The notes below the pieces were generated by a model. It saw only the letters and a list, made by a program, of their open reading frames with translations, did no database searches and was not told where the DNA came from. From Pseudomonas wuhanensis (GTDB lineage: Bacteria > Pseudomonadota > Gammaproteobacteria > Pseudomonadales > Pseudomonadaceae), in the NCBI RefSeq assembly GCF_030687395.1, contig NZ_CP117430.1, forward strand, positions 806,001 to 870,000: DNA of 64,000 nt. Reading direction: 5' to 3'. A program made the translations under genes and the position numbers. Position 1 is the stretch's first letter, and each line of letters opens with the position of its first letter. Shown here piece after piece: positions 30,487-38,356 of the stretch.

Positions 30487-32136
30487 ATGAACCTGCATCA
30501 GTTCGCCGAAACCCACGAAGTCACCAACCAGCCACCGTCGCTGGACGGTACCAACCTCTATCGTATCGACCAGCCTTTGCAGGAGTGGTCGCGGCGTTTC
30601 GATGCCGGTTGGGCCGAGTCGCGGATCGACGCTTACGGCGCATTGGCCGGCGGGCCGCTGATGGAAGCGGGGTTTGCAGCCAATCAGAACAAACCGGTGT
30701 TCGTCAGCCATGACCGTTATGGCCATCGCATCGACCTGGTGGAATTTCACCCGGCCTACCATGAGTTGATGCGCACGGCGGTAGAGCATGGCTTGACAGG
30801 TTTGCCCTGGACCGACCCGCAACCGGGTGCCCACGTTGCCCGCGCCTCCATGACCTATTTGCACAGTCAGGCTGAAGCCGGCAGCGGTTGCCCGCTCACC
30901 ATGACCTTCGCCAGCGTCCCGGCGATGCGCCTGCAACCGGATCTGGCCGAACAATGGCTGCCGAAAATCCTCGCCACCGAATACGACCCGCGCAACGTCG
31001 GCATGGCCCACAAGGCCGGGGTCACCATCGGCATGGCCATGACCGAGAAACAGGGCGGCACCGACGTGCGGGCCAACACCACCAAGGCTTATCCGGTCGG
31101 CGCCAGTGGCCCCGGTCAGGCGTATGAACTGGTGGGGCACAAGTGGTTCTGCTCGGCACCGATGTGCGACGCCTTCCTGACCCTGGCACAGACCGACAAA
31201 GGCTTGACCTGTTTCCTGCTGCCGCGTCATCGCCCGGACGACACGCGCAATCAGTTCTACATACAGCGGCTGAAGAACAAACTCGGCAACTGGTCCAATG
31301 CCTCCAGCGAAGTGGAGTTCCGTGGCGCCCTGGCCTGGATGGTCGGCGAAGAGGGGCGGGGGGTTCCGACCATCATCGAAATGGTCGCCATGACCCGCTT
31401 CGATTGCATGGTCGGCTCCAGCGCGCTGATGCGCCAGGCGCTGACCCAGGCCAGCCACCACTGCGCCCATCGCAAGGTCGGTGGCAAGTTGCTCAGCGAG
31501 CAACCCTTGATGCAAAACGTGCTGGCCGACCTGGCCCTGGAAAGCGAAGCGGCGTTGGCCTTGAGTTTGCGCATGGGCCGGGCGCTGGATCATCTGGATG
31601 ACGAGCATGAAGCGAAATTCGCCCGGTTGGTGACGGCGGTGGGCAAGTACTGGATCTGCAAGCGTGCGCCCGCGATGATCAATGAGGCTGCCGAATGCAT
31701 GGGCGGCGCTGGTTATGTCGAGGAAAGCATCCTGCCGCGTCTGTACCGTGAGGCCCCGGTCAACTCGACCTGGGAAGGTTCCGGCAACGTGCAATGCCTC
31801 GACGTATTGCGCGCATTGTCGAAAGAGCCGGGCGTGCTTGATGTGCTGTTCAGCGAGTTGGGCGACGGTCATGGCGACAAACGTCTGGCCGCGCACATCA
31901 GCCAGTTGCAGGCGGCGTTCAAGGATACCGACGACATTCAATACCGTGCCCGCCAGCTCACCGAGGACATAGCCTTGGGGCTTCAGGCCAAGCTGTTGCT
32001 GGAGGCGGGGAATGCGGCGGTCAGTGATGCCTTCATCGCCAGCCGCCTCGGTTCGGCCGGTCGGGTGTATGGAGCGTTGCCTCGCGGGCTGGATGTGGAG
32101 GCGATTGTGGCTCGGTCGACCCCGCAGGGCTTTTGA
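30487..32136 (+). CDS. AidB-like acyl-CoA dehydrogenase
   Basis: A 549-residue flavoprotein of the acyl-CoA dehydrogenase superfamily, AidB branch. Features are TEKQGGTDVRANTTKA (FAD/substrate loop), GHKWFCSAPMCDAFL, RFDCMVGSSALMRQA, and AAECMGGAGYVEESILPRL with REAPVNSTWEGSGN near the C-terminal third. E. coli AidB is induced during alkylation stress and binds DNA; other members may oxidise branched acyl-CoAs. ATG at 30487 has AAAGGAGCC upstream; 30418 lacks a good site and homology. It follows ladS by 75 bp, perhaps with its own promoter. Confidence 0.9.
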   Translation: MNLHQFAETHEVTNQPPSLDGTNLYRIDQPLQEWSRRFDAGWAESRIDAYGALAGGPLMEAGFAANQNKPVFVSHDRYGHRIDLVEFHPAYHELMRTAVEHGLTGLPWTDPQPGAHVARASMTYLHSQAEAGSGCPLTMTFASVPAMRLQPDLAEQWLPKILATEYDPRNVGMAHKAGVTIGMAMTEKQGGTDVRANTTKAYPVGASGPGQAYELVGHKWFCSAPMCDAFLTLAQTDKGLTCFLLPRHRPDDTRNQFYIQRLKNKLGNWSNASSEVEFRGALAWMVGEEGRGVPTIIEMVAMTRFDCMVGSSALMRQALTQASHHCAHRKVGGKLLSEQPLMQNVLADLALESEAALALSLRMGRALDHLDDEHEAKFARLVTAVGKYWICKRAPAMINEAAECMGGAGYVEESILPRLYREAPVNSTWEGSGNVQCLDVLRALSKEPGVLDVLFSELGDGHGDKRLAAHISQLQAAFKDTDDIQYRARQLTEDIALGLQAKLLLEAGNAAVSDAFIASRLGSAGRVYGALPRGLDVEAIVARSTPQGF

Positions 32137-32163
32137 CCACAATCGAATAAACACCACAAAACC

Positions 32164-32253
32164 TGTGGGAGCGGGCTTGCCCGCGATAGCGGTGCATCAG
32201 ACGACATTGATGTCGACTGTTCGTACGTCATCGCGGGCAAGCCCGCTCCCACA
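32164..32253. repeat. REP doublet, GGGAGCGGGCTTGCCCGC type
   Basis: Inverted pair tgtgggagcgggcttgcccg at 32164 and complement ending near 32253, spaced by about 40 bp, between the AidB-like gene and amn. Confidence 0.9.
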
Positions 32254-32363
32254 GGGTCTGTCTGCGCAGCACATCTTGATGTATAGCCAACACGCCACTG
32301 TTCCCGTGGAGCGACGATGCAGGCAAGATGAAGGTCTGCAAGTCAGAACACAGGAAGCTGATC

Positions 32364-33827
32364 GTGACCGAAGCGTTTATTGTCGTTCAAACCGCCGAGC
32401 AAGCCGTGGATCGGCTTGCTGCCTTGCACGAGCGTGCAACCACAGCGCTGAATCAGGCGCTCAAGCGTTATCTCAAGGACCGCGTCGAGCCGGACGCTGA
32501 GCAGCGTGCTCTGTTTCGTTATCCCGAGTTGCGTCTGACCTACCTTTGCCAGGGCGAAGTCCCGCAGACCACTCGCGCCTATGCCAAGGTTCAGTTGCCG
32601 GGAACCTACAGCGTCACCGTCACCCATCCCCGTGCCTTCCGCAAATACCTGCTGGAGCAACTGGTCCCGTTGATGCACGACTTCACCGTGACCGTAGAAG
32701 TCGGCGTCAGCCAGCAGAACATTCCGTATCCGTACGTGGTCGAGCAGGGCGATGAACTGGCCGGCTCCGGCGTCACGGCGGCGGTGCTGGCGCGCGTGTT
32801 CCCGAGTACGGATTTGTCGGCCGCCACCGATGGCATTGCCGATGGCTTGTACGATTGGGAAAACACCGACCCGCTGCCGCTGGCCCTGTTCGACGCCGCG
32901 CGGGTGGACTTCTCCCTGCGCCGACTGGTGCATTACACCGGCAGCGACTGGCGCCATGTGCAACCGTGGATTCTGCTGACCAACTACCACCGCTACGTCG
33001 ACCAGTTCATCGTTCATGGCCTGGAGCAACTGCGCAACGATCCGCGTTTTGTGCGCATGGTGTTACCGGGCAATGTGATCATCGAAAAAGGCATGGACCA
33101 CGGCGAGGCGTCGGCGATTGCCGCGGGCGTGGTCTGGCATCGTTACCAGATGCCGGCCTATCACCTGATCGCCAGCGACGGCCATGGCGTGACCCTGGTG
33201 AACATTGGCGTCGGCCCGTCCAACGCCAAGAACATCACCGACCACCTGGCGGTGCTGCGTCCGCATTGCTGGCTGATGATCGGTCACTGTGGCGGCTTGC
33301 GTCAGTCGCAGACCATTGGTGACTACGTGCTGGCCCACGCTTACATGCGCCGAGACGGGATTCTCGATCGGGTTGTGCCGCCGAACATTCCGATTCCGGC
33401 CCTGGCTGAAGTGCAGATGGCGTTGCAGCAAGCGGCGGCCAACATCACCGGTGAGAAGGGCGACGAACTGAAAAAACGCCTGCGTACCGGCACCGTGTTG
33501 ACCTACGACGACCGTAACTGGGAACTGCGCTGGGCGCAGGAACGTCCGCTGATCAACCTGTCCCGCGCCGTGGCGGTGGACATGGAAAGCGGCACCATCG
33601 CCGCGCAGGGTTACCGCTTGCGGGTGCCATACGGGACGCTGCTCTGCGTATCGGACAAGCCGTTGCACAGCGAAATCAAACTGCCGGGCTCGGCCAACGC
33701 CTTCTATGAACGCGCGGTCAGCCAGCATTTGAAGATCGGCATCGAAGCGGTAGATCTGTTGCGCACCGAGCTCAACTCGCTGCACTCGCGCAAACTGCGC
33801 AGCTTCGACGAGCCGCCGTTCCGCTGA
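32364..33827 (+). CDS. amn: AMP nucleosidase
   Basis: Amn cleaves AMP to adenine and ribose-5-phosphate, helping control adenylate pools. The product of 487 residues has an N-terminal Amn-specific domain ([24 protein letters not shown]) and a C-terminal nucleoside-phosphorylase-fold domain ([55 protein letters not shown], and the end [14 protein letters not shown]). I prefer the GTG at 32364, which has AGGAAG 6 bp upstream; ATG at 32328 is in frame (499 residues) but has a weak ribosome binding site. Confidence 0.93.
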   Translation: MTEAFIVVQTAEQAVDRLAALHERATTALNQALKRYLKDRVEPDAEQRALFRYPELRLTYLCQGEVPQTTRAYAKVQLPGTYSVTVTHPRAFRKYLLEQLVPLMHDFTVTVEVGVSQQNIPYPYVVEQGDELAGSGVTAAVLARVFPSTDLSAATDGIADGLYDWENTDPLPLALFDAARVDFSLRRLVHYTGSDWRHVQPWILLTNYHRYVDQFIVHGLEQLRNDPRFVRMVLPGNVIIEKGMDHGEASAIAAGVVWHRYQMPAYHLIASDGHGVTLVNIGVGPSNAKNITDHLAVLRPHCWLMIGHCGGLRQSQTIGDYVLAHAYMRRDGILDRVVPPNIPIPALAEVQMALQQAAANITGEKGDELKKRLRTGTVLTYDDRNWELRWAQERPLINLSRAVAVDMESGTIAAQGYRLRVPYGTLLCVSDKPLHSEIKLPGSANAFYERAVSQHLKIGIEAVDLLRTELNSLHSRKLRSFDEPPFR

Positions 33828-33897
33828 TTGTTCTCATGGTCATTTGACGGTTGGGGCACTAGCATTAGCAGCCCTGACCGTTAGATGTTCCTTCGCC

Positions 33898-34533
33898 ATG
33901 TCTCGTCCTCAACGTCCCGACTCTCGCCGCCCTGGCGCGAACAAATCGCAATCAGCCCCGCGCCGTGTCGCCAAAGCGCCGCCGGCCGAGCCGAAGCTGA
34001 TTCTGTTCAACAAACCCTTCGATGTGCTGACGCAATTCAGCGACGGCGAAGGGCGGGCGACGCTCAAGGACTTCATCGAGATTCCGGGGATTTACCCGGC
34101 AGGGCGGCTGGACCGTGACAGCGAAGGCTTGCTGTTGCTGACCAATGACGGTCAGCTTCAGGCGCGAATTGCCGACCCGAAACACAAACTGGCCAAGACT
34201 TACTGGGTGCAAGTGGAAGGCGAACCAAGCGCTGAGCAGTTGCAGCGTTTACGCGAGGGTGTCGAATTGAACGACGGCATGACCTTGCCAGCCGAAGCGC
34301 GACAACTGGATGAGCCGCAACTGTGGCCGCGCAACCCGCCGGTGCGCTTTCGTAAAAGCGTGCCGACCCGTTGGCTGGAACTGGTGATTCGCGAGGGGCG
34401 CAACCGTCAGGTACGGCGCATGACCGCGGCGGTCGGCTTGCCGACGTTGCGTCTGGTACGGGTCAAAATCGGCGACTGGTCGATCGAAGGGCTCGATCAG
34501 GGCCAGTGGAAGGAAGTGCCGGCGCGCTTATAG
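33898..34533 (+). CDS. rluE: 23S rRNA pseudouridine(2457) synthase RluE
   Basis: RluE-type RsuA/RluB-family synthase of 211 residues. After a basic disordered leader (residues 1-35), the catalytic domain shows [12 protein letters not shown], the catalytic aspartate in [30 protein letters not shown], and [13 protein letters not shown]. It lacks the S4 domain found in RsuA/RluB, consistent with RluE. ATG at 33898 is preferred to 33844, which adds a hydrophobic non-homologous stretch. Its 3' end overlaps the convergent DUF2788 gene by 6 bp. Confidence 0.9.
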   Translation: MSRPQRPDSRRPGANKSQSAPRRVAKAPPAEPKLILFNKPFDVLTQFSDGEGRATLKDFIEIPGIYPAGRLDRDSEGLLLLTNDGQLQARIADPKHKLAKTYWVQVEGEPSAEQLQRLREGVELNDGMTLPAEARQLDEPQLWPRNPPVRFRKSVPTRWLELVIREGRNRQVRRMTAAVGLPTLRLVRVKIGDWSIEGLDQGQWKEVPARL

Positions 34534-34737
34534 AGTGCCGGATTCGATCATGCCGATGACCACGCTTTTGACCACGAATGCGGCCACGCCCAGCCCCAGT
34601 ACAAAGAACAGAATGAACGAGCCGAAGCGTCCGGCCTTGGATTTTTTCGCCAGATCCCAGACGATGAAACCCATGAAAATGATCAAGATGCTGACCAGGC
34701 CAGTCATCATCCACTCTTCGAGTACTGCAGGATCCAT
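34528..34737 (-). CDS. DUF2788 small inner-membrane protein
   Basis: A 69-residue protein with two membrane spans (about 12-28 and 41-62) around a basic loop [12 protein letters not shown], the hallmark of DUF2788. The function is unknown. Start ATG at 34737 has a weak GGAGATG-like site just upstream on its strand. Tail-to-tail with rluE, overlapping by 6 bp. Confidence 0.82.
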   Translation of the reverse strand: MDPAVLEEWMMTGLVSILIIFMGFIVWDLAKKSKAGRFGSFILFFVLGLGVAAFVVKSVVIGMIESGTL

Positions 34738-34851
34738 TGAACATCTCCAGCGCGGGTGGGGCTAAAACGCGGGGGAGTATATGCCAAGGGGGATTGGTGA
34801 AGTATTGACCTGCGGCAGTGTGTCGCAGCTATTCGTCGCCTGTGCCGACGC

Positions 34852-34943
34852 CATCGCGGGCAAGCCCGCTCCCACAAGGCTTTGTGTCGAGCACAATACT
34901 GTGACTGACGCATAACCTGTGGGAGCGGGCTTGCCCGCGATGG
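34852..34943. repeat. REP doublet, GGGAGCGGGCTTGCCCGC type, reversed order
   Basis: catcgcgggcaagcccgctc at 34852 and its complement tgtgggagcgggcttgcccg ending near 34943. The two REPs point the opposite way to most doublets here (tails inward). It lies just after the lrp stop. Confidence 0.88.
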
Positions 34944-34948
34944 CGTCC

Positions 34949-35428
34949 TCAGCTGCGCAAATGAGTCAGCGGCAACTCGGTGCTGTTGAGCACCTGATTC
35001 AACACAAAACTCGAGCGCACACTGGTCACCCCTTCAATCCGGGTGAGATGCCCCAGCAACAGTTTCTGATAGTGATCCATGTCCGGCACTACCACCTTGA
35101 GCTGATAGTCCGCATCCATCCCCGTCACCAGGCTGCATTCCAGCACCTGCGGCAAGGTGCGAATGGCGGCTTCGAAGTTCTCGAACCGTTCGGGTGTATG
35201 GCGGTCCATGCCGATCAGCACGTAGGCGGTCAGGCTCAGGCCGAGCATCTTGCGGTCCAGCAGGGCGACCTGGCGGGTGATGTAACCGTCGTCTTCCAGT
35301 TGCTTGACCCGCCGCGAGCAAGGCGAAGGCGAAAGGCCGATGCGTTCGGCCAGCTCCTGATTGGAGATGCGCGCGTCGCGCTGTAATTCCGCCAAAATGC
35401 TCAGGTCGTATCGGTCGAGTTTGCTCAT
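34949..35428 (-). CDS. Lrp/AsnC family transcriptional regulator
   Basis: A 159-residue Lrp-type regulator with an N-terminal winged helix (YDLSILAELQRDARISNQEL, then IGLSPSPCSRRVKQLE) and a C-terminal RAM/ACT ligand domain (about 68-150, LTAYVLIGM, TGMDADYQLKVVV, VRSSFVLNQ). Lrp proteins form octamers and sense amino acids. ATG at 35428 is preferred to the TTG one codon earlier. A good promoter lies about 35-60 bp upstream. No amino-acid gene is adjacent, so its target is unclear; this position holds an Lrp gene in P. aeruginosa as well, as I recall. Confidence 0.9.
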   Translation of the reverse strand: MSKLDRYDLSILAELQRDARISNQELAERIGLSPSPCSRRVKQLEDDGYITRQVALLDRKMLGLSLTAYVLIGMDRHTPERFENFEAAIRTLPQVLECSLVTGMDADYQLKVVVPDMDHYQKLLLGHLTRIEGVTSVRSSFVLNQVLNSTELPLTHLRS

Positions 35429-35460
35429 CAATCAGGCCTTTGTCATAACTATTGCGGAGG

Positions 35461-35490
35461 ATTATCTATCCTGAGTTAAAAATTGCGCAA
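35461..35490 (-). promoter_or_regulatory. Promoter of the lrp gene
   Basis: On the minus strand TTGCGC (-35, 35490-35485) and GATAAT (-10, 35466-35461) are separated by 18 bp of AT-rich DNA. The start codon is about 33 bp beyond the -10. Confidence 0.6.
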
Positions 35491-35549
35491 GTGATGTTTA
35501 TTTGAGCAATATTAGCAATCCTCTGTCGTCGCTCCGGGCCTATTCTTAT

Positions 35550-35743
35550 CACCAGAATCACTGCTCGGACAAACAGTCCAGTGCGGCTCGCCCAATCAGG
35601 CCAGCTGCGGTCGCCACCCCCACCGGGGATGTGTTGGCCCCCGAGCTACACACTGTCCAGAAGACGGCGTGAGGTGAGCCGACGTCATAAGCGTCGAGCA
35701 CGGACGAAGTTCTCAAAGGGAGGCCGACGGGTCTCCCTTTTTT
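35550..35743 (+). ncRNA. Candidate small RNA with intrinsic terminator
   Basis: A roughly 190-nt stretch without a supported gene, ending in a strong terminator. It contains possible hairpins GGAC/GTCC (35567-35579), CCCC/GGGG (35617-35628), TGTGT/ACACA (35630-35652), and CGACG/CGTCG (35680-35696). TATTCT at 35541-35546 could be a -10 element, but no clear -35 is seen. I do not recognise a known RNA family: no RsmX/Y/Z GacA box and no riboswitch core. It could also be the attenuated leader of the DUF6515 gene downstream. The 5' end is a guess. Confidence 0.45.
35715..35743 (+). terminator. Intrinsic terminator with GACG loop
   Basis: AAAGGGAGGCC-GACG-GGTCTCCCTTT gives an 11-bp stem with one G-U pair followed directly by TTT. 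It sits 120 bp before the DUF6515 gene, so it ends an upstream transcript rather than a coding gene. Confidence 0.85.
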
Positions 35744-35863
35744 ATTGCCCGGAATTTGTGGGCGACCCTCAATAAATAAGTTGCATGACTGATAACCTGT
35801 TGCAGAACCGGCCTGTGCTTTCCCAGTCTTACGTACAGGCCCTAACCCGCAGTGAGGAAAAGC

Positions 35864-36907
35864 ATGAAGTCGCGCATCTGGCGTTTGGCCGGTGTTGGTT
35901 TGCTGTGTGTGAGTGTCACTGCGCAATCGCTGGCCGATGAGCCGCAATATCGCGGTCCCGATAGTGGGGAGCGTGGGGCGGATCATCCGGGCAAAGGTCA
36001 GGGTCATGACGGTAACAATCAGCCTCGCCGACAGAACAACGACATCATTCGTGGCGACAACAGCCGCCAGTTCGAGCTCCACGACCAGAATCAGGGCGGC
36101 GAGTGGCAAAACCGGCCTTCGCACGATCCCAATACTCAGGGTGGCCAGTGGCAGAACCGTGTACAGCACGACTCCAACGTTCAGGAGCGAGCGCCGCAAC
36201 AACCCAGTAACAATCTGCCGATTCAGGGCCGGCCCGACACCGTGCGCCAGACCCAGGAACCCCGGCGTGGCTACTATCAGGACGAACCGCGGCGCAACTA
36301 TGACAACCGCAATTGGCAGACTGGCGGTCAGGGCTCACGTCACGATGACCGTCGCTGGCCCGGTCGCCCGGATGGACGCGGCAATGGCTGGGGCCCCGGC
36401 CCGCAGTATCGTCCGGGGTACGTGATCGATCGCTTCCCGGCGCGCAACTACCGCGTGCCGTATCGCGGCCAGGATTATTTCTATTCCGGCGGTTACTGGT
36501 ATCGCCCGCAAGGCCCGCGTTACGTGGTGGTTCAGCCGCCGCGTGGGATTCGGGTCCGCTACTTGCCCGATTACGCGCGTGAAGTGTGGATTGGCGGCGC
36601 GTTGTTGTTTCTGGCGGCCGGCGCGTATTACGTCTACCAGGAGAGCACTCAGGAGTACGTTGTGGTCGAACCCCCCGTGCAGCCGCAACCGGTCGGCAGT
36701 GGATACGACGTGGTGGCGTATCCGGCCAACGGCCAGTCGCCAGAGGAGGTCAGTCGGGACGGTTACGAGTGCTATCGCTGGGCCGTGGAGCAGAGTGGAT
36801 TCGATCCGCGTGCCGTCACCTATCAACCGGCCCCGTCGGTGGTGCAAGCCTACCGACAGGCTCAGGGCAATTGCCTGAGCAGTCGCGGTTATCAGGTGAG
36901 TTACTGA
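35864..36907 (+). CDS. DUF6515-like secreted, Gln/Arg/Asn-rich protein
   Basis: A 347-residue exported protein with a signal peptide (MKSRIWRLAG to AQSLADE). Residues about 25-190 are low complexity, rich in Gln, Arg, Asn and Gly, with a 15-residue tandem repeat at 77-106 (GGEWQNR and GGQWQNR). The C-terminal part (190-347) has YFYSGGYWYRP, a single hydrophobic segment GGALLFLAAGAYYVYQ, and a YECYRWAVEQSGFDP helix found in DUF6515-type and related envelope proteins. ATG at 35864 has GAGGAAA upstream. It overlaps the convergent CDF gene by 7 bp. The function is unknown; a cell-surface or envelope role is inferred. Confidence 0.78.
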   Translation: MKSRIWRLAGVGLLCVSVTAQSLADEPQYRGPDSGERGADHPGKGQGHDGNNQPRRQNNDIIRGDNSRQFELHDQNQGGEWQNRPSHDPNTQGGQWQNRVQHDSNVQERAPQQPSNNLPIQGRPDTVRQTQEPRRGYYQDEPRRNYDNRNWQTGGQGSRHDDRRWPGRPDGRGNGWGPGPQYRPGYVIDRFPARNYRVPYRGQDYFYSGGYWYRPQGPRYVVVQPPRGIRVRYLPDYAREVWIGGALLFLAAGAYYVYQESTQEYVVVEPPVQPQPVGSGYDVVAYPANGQSPEEVSRDGYECYRWAVEQSGFDPRAVTYQPAPSVVQAYRQAQGNCLSSRGYQVSY

Positions 36908-37797
36908 GCCATGGCGGCTTTCACCACTTCCTGCGGGTCGGCGTGCACCAGCACTTCGGCTCGCGGGTAGGCGGCGTGAATCGCATCGGCGGCTTGATCG
37001 CTGATGCCGTGGGCGACTGACAGGGTCAACTCCCCCGGCAATTCCAGATGCAACTGCACGAACCACTGGTTGCCGGAAATCCGCGTGCGCAGGTCGTGGG
37101 CGCCCAAAACCCCCGGTACGCTGCAGGCCAGTTCAAGCATGTGCTGGCTGACATCCGGCGGCAGCTCTTCATCCATCAACACCGCAAAGCTTTCCCGGGC
37201 AATATGAATGGCGCTCCAGAGGATGTAGGCGGCAATCCCCAATCCGAACCAGGGGTCGACTTGATGCCAGCCAAACCCGGCCAGCACCAGCGCCACCAAA
37301 ATGCTCCCGTTGAGCAGCAGGTCTGAGCGGTAATGCAGGGAGTCGGCGCTCACGGCGTTGGAACCGGTTGCCTTGATCACCCGATGCTGCAACATCAGCA
37401 GGGCCACGGTCAGGGCGAGGGAGAACACAATCACCCCGATGCTGAGCCACGCTGCGCCTACCGGCTCCGGATGTTTCAATCGTTCGATCGCCTGCAAGGC
37501 AATCAGCACCGCACTGCCGCCAATAAACAGCGCCTGAGCCATGCCCGCCAATGATTCGGCCTTGCCATGCCCGTAACGATGATCGTCGTCGGCCGGGCGC
37601 AAGGCGTAATGCACGGCCAGTAGATTGAGCAGCGAGCTGACGCCATCGAGTGCCGAGTCGGTCAGCCCGGCAAGCATGCTCACCGAACCACTCAGCCACC
37701 AGGCGATGGCTTTGGCGACGATCAATATGCACGCGACCGCCACCGAGGCGCGCGTCGCCAGCCGCAGCAGGCGGGCGTGTTCGGTACTGGTGGTCAT
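36901..37797 (-). CDS. Cation diffusion facilitator metal exporter (FieF/YiiP-like)
   Basis: A 298-residue CDF transporter exporting divalent metals by proton antiport. Six membrane spans precede a cytoplasmic C-terminal dimerisation domain. The transport site is visible as D-x-x-x-D in LTDSALDG (span 2) and H-x-x-x-D in DSLHYRSDLL (span 5), the DD-HD set of zinc/iron exporters such as YiiP. The His-rich DDDHRYGHGKAE loop follows span 2. It converges on the DUF6515 gene and is 30 bp downstream of the lipoprotein gene. Zinc or iron is likeliest; manganese cannot be excluded. Confidence 0.91.
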   Translation of the reverse strand: MTTSTEHARLLRLATRASVAVACILIVAKAIAWWLSGSVSMLAGLTDSALDGVSSLLNLLAVHYALRPADDDHRYGHGKAESLAGMAQALFIGGSAVLIALQAIERLKHPEPVGAAWLSIGVIVFSLALTVALLMLQHRVIKATGSNAVSADSLHYRSDLLLNGSILVALVLAGFGWHQVDPWFGLGIAAYILWSAIHIARESFAVLMDEELPPDVSQHMLELACSVPGVLGAHDLRTRISGNQWFVQLHLELPGELTLSVAHGISDQAADAIHAAYPRAEVLVHADPQEVVKAAMAQ

Positions 37798-37827
37798 AAG
37801 TGCGGCTTTTCCTTTTTAGTGCACCGA

Positions 37828-38247
37828 TTAAGCGGCGGGTTGCAGGCCGAACATGGCCAGTTGCTGGGCGCTGCCCTTGTGCTGGATCAGGCGTGGATCG
37901 TCCAGCGGGAAGCTGCGGCCCAACTCGGTTTCGAGAATAGTCTGCAACTTGTGGTTATCGACCTTGCCGTCGGCACCGATGGCTTCCTTGAGTTTTTCCG
38001 GCGCCACCTGAGCAGTCTCGCCGGGGGCGTAGTAAATCGCGCCGGTGGCAAAGTCCACCGCAAAGGCGATCAAGCCGGGGACGATATAGAACAGCAGTCC
38101 CACGGCATCCAGCACCGCGATGGCCGGGTCGATCTTGCCATCGATCTGACCGCGACGATCGGGGTAGAAAATCGTGCCGCAGGCAGTTACTTGGGTCAGC
38201 AAGGTCGCGATCAGTACACCGCCGATCAAGCGAAAGGGAGCACGCAT
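37828..38247 (-). CDS. Conserved hypothetical lipoprotein
   Basis: A 139-residue protein with a signal sequence and lipobox LTQVTACG (Cys about 23). It has FYPDRRGQIDGKIDPAIAVLDAVGLLFYIVPGLIAFAVDF, a hydrophobic stretch found in a small Pseudomonas family resembling YceK-type lipoproteins, and a hydrophilic C-terminal half. The function is unknown. A CACTAAAA gap of 30 bp separates it from the CDF exporter, so they may be co-transcribed. Confidence 0.75.
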   Translation of the reverse strand: MRAPFRLIGGVLIATLLTQVTACGTIFYPDRRGQIDGKIDPAIAVLDAVGLLFYIVPGLIAFAVDFATGAIYYAPGETAQVAPEKLKEAIGADGKVDNHKLQTILETELGRSFPLDDPRLIQHKGSAQQLAMFGLQPAA

Positions 38248-38356
38248 GTGAAATCTCCTGGGTTATTACAAAACGAAGGGGCGCCTGTATGAATTAGGAC
38301 CGTGATAAACGCCAAGCAGTTCGCCGTTATACTCGGCCCTCTGTTTGGGAGCCAGC

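Noticed and set aside
30448..32157. A 569-codon minus-strand frame opposite the AidB-like gene
   Set aside because: Antisense shadow; the plus-strand product matches a known family throughout.
35558..36202. Minus-strand frame across the intergenic region and the DUF6515 gene
   Set aside because: No ribosome binding site or recognisable family, and it overlaps the DUF6515 coding sequence on the opposite strand.
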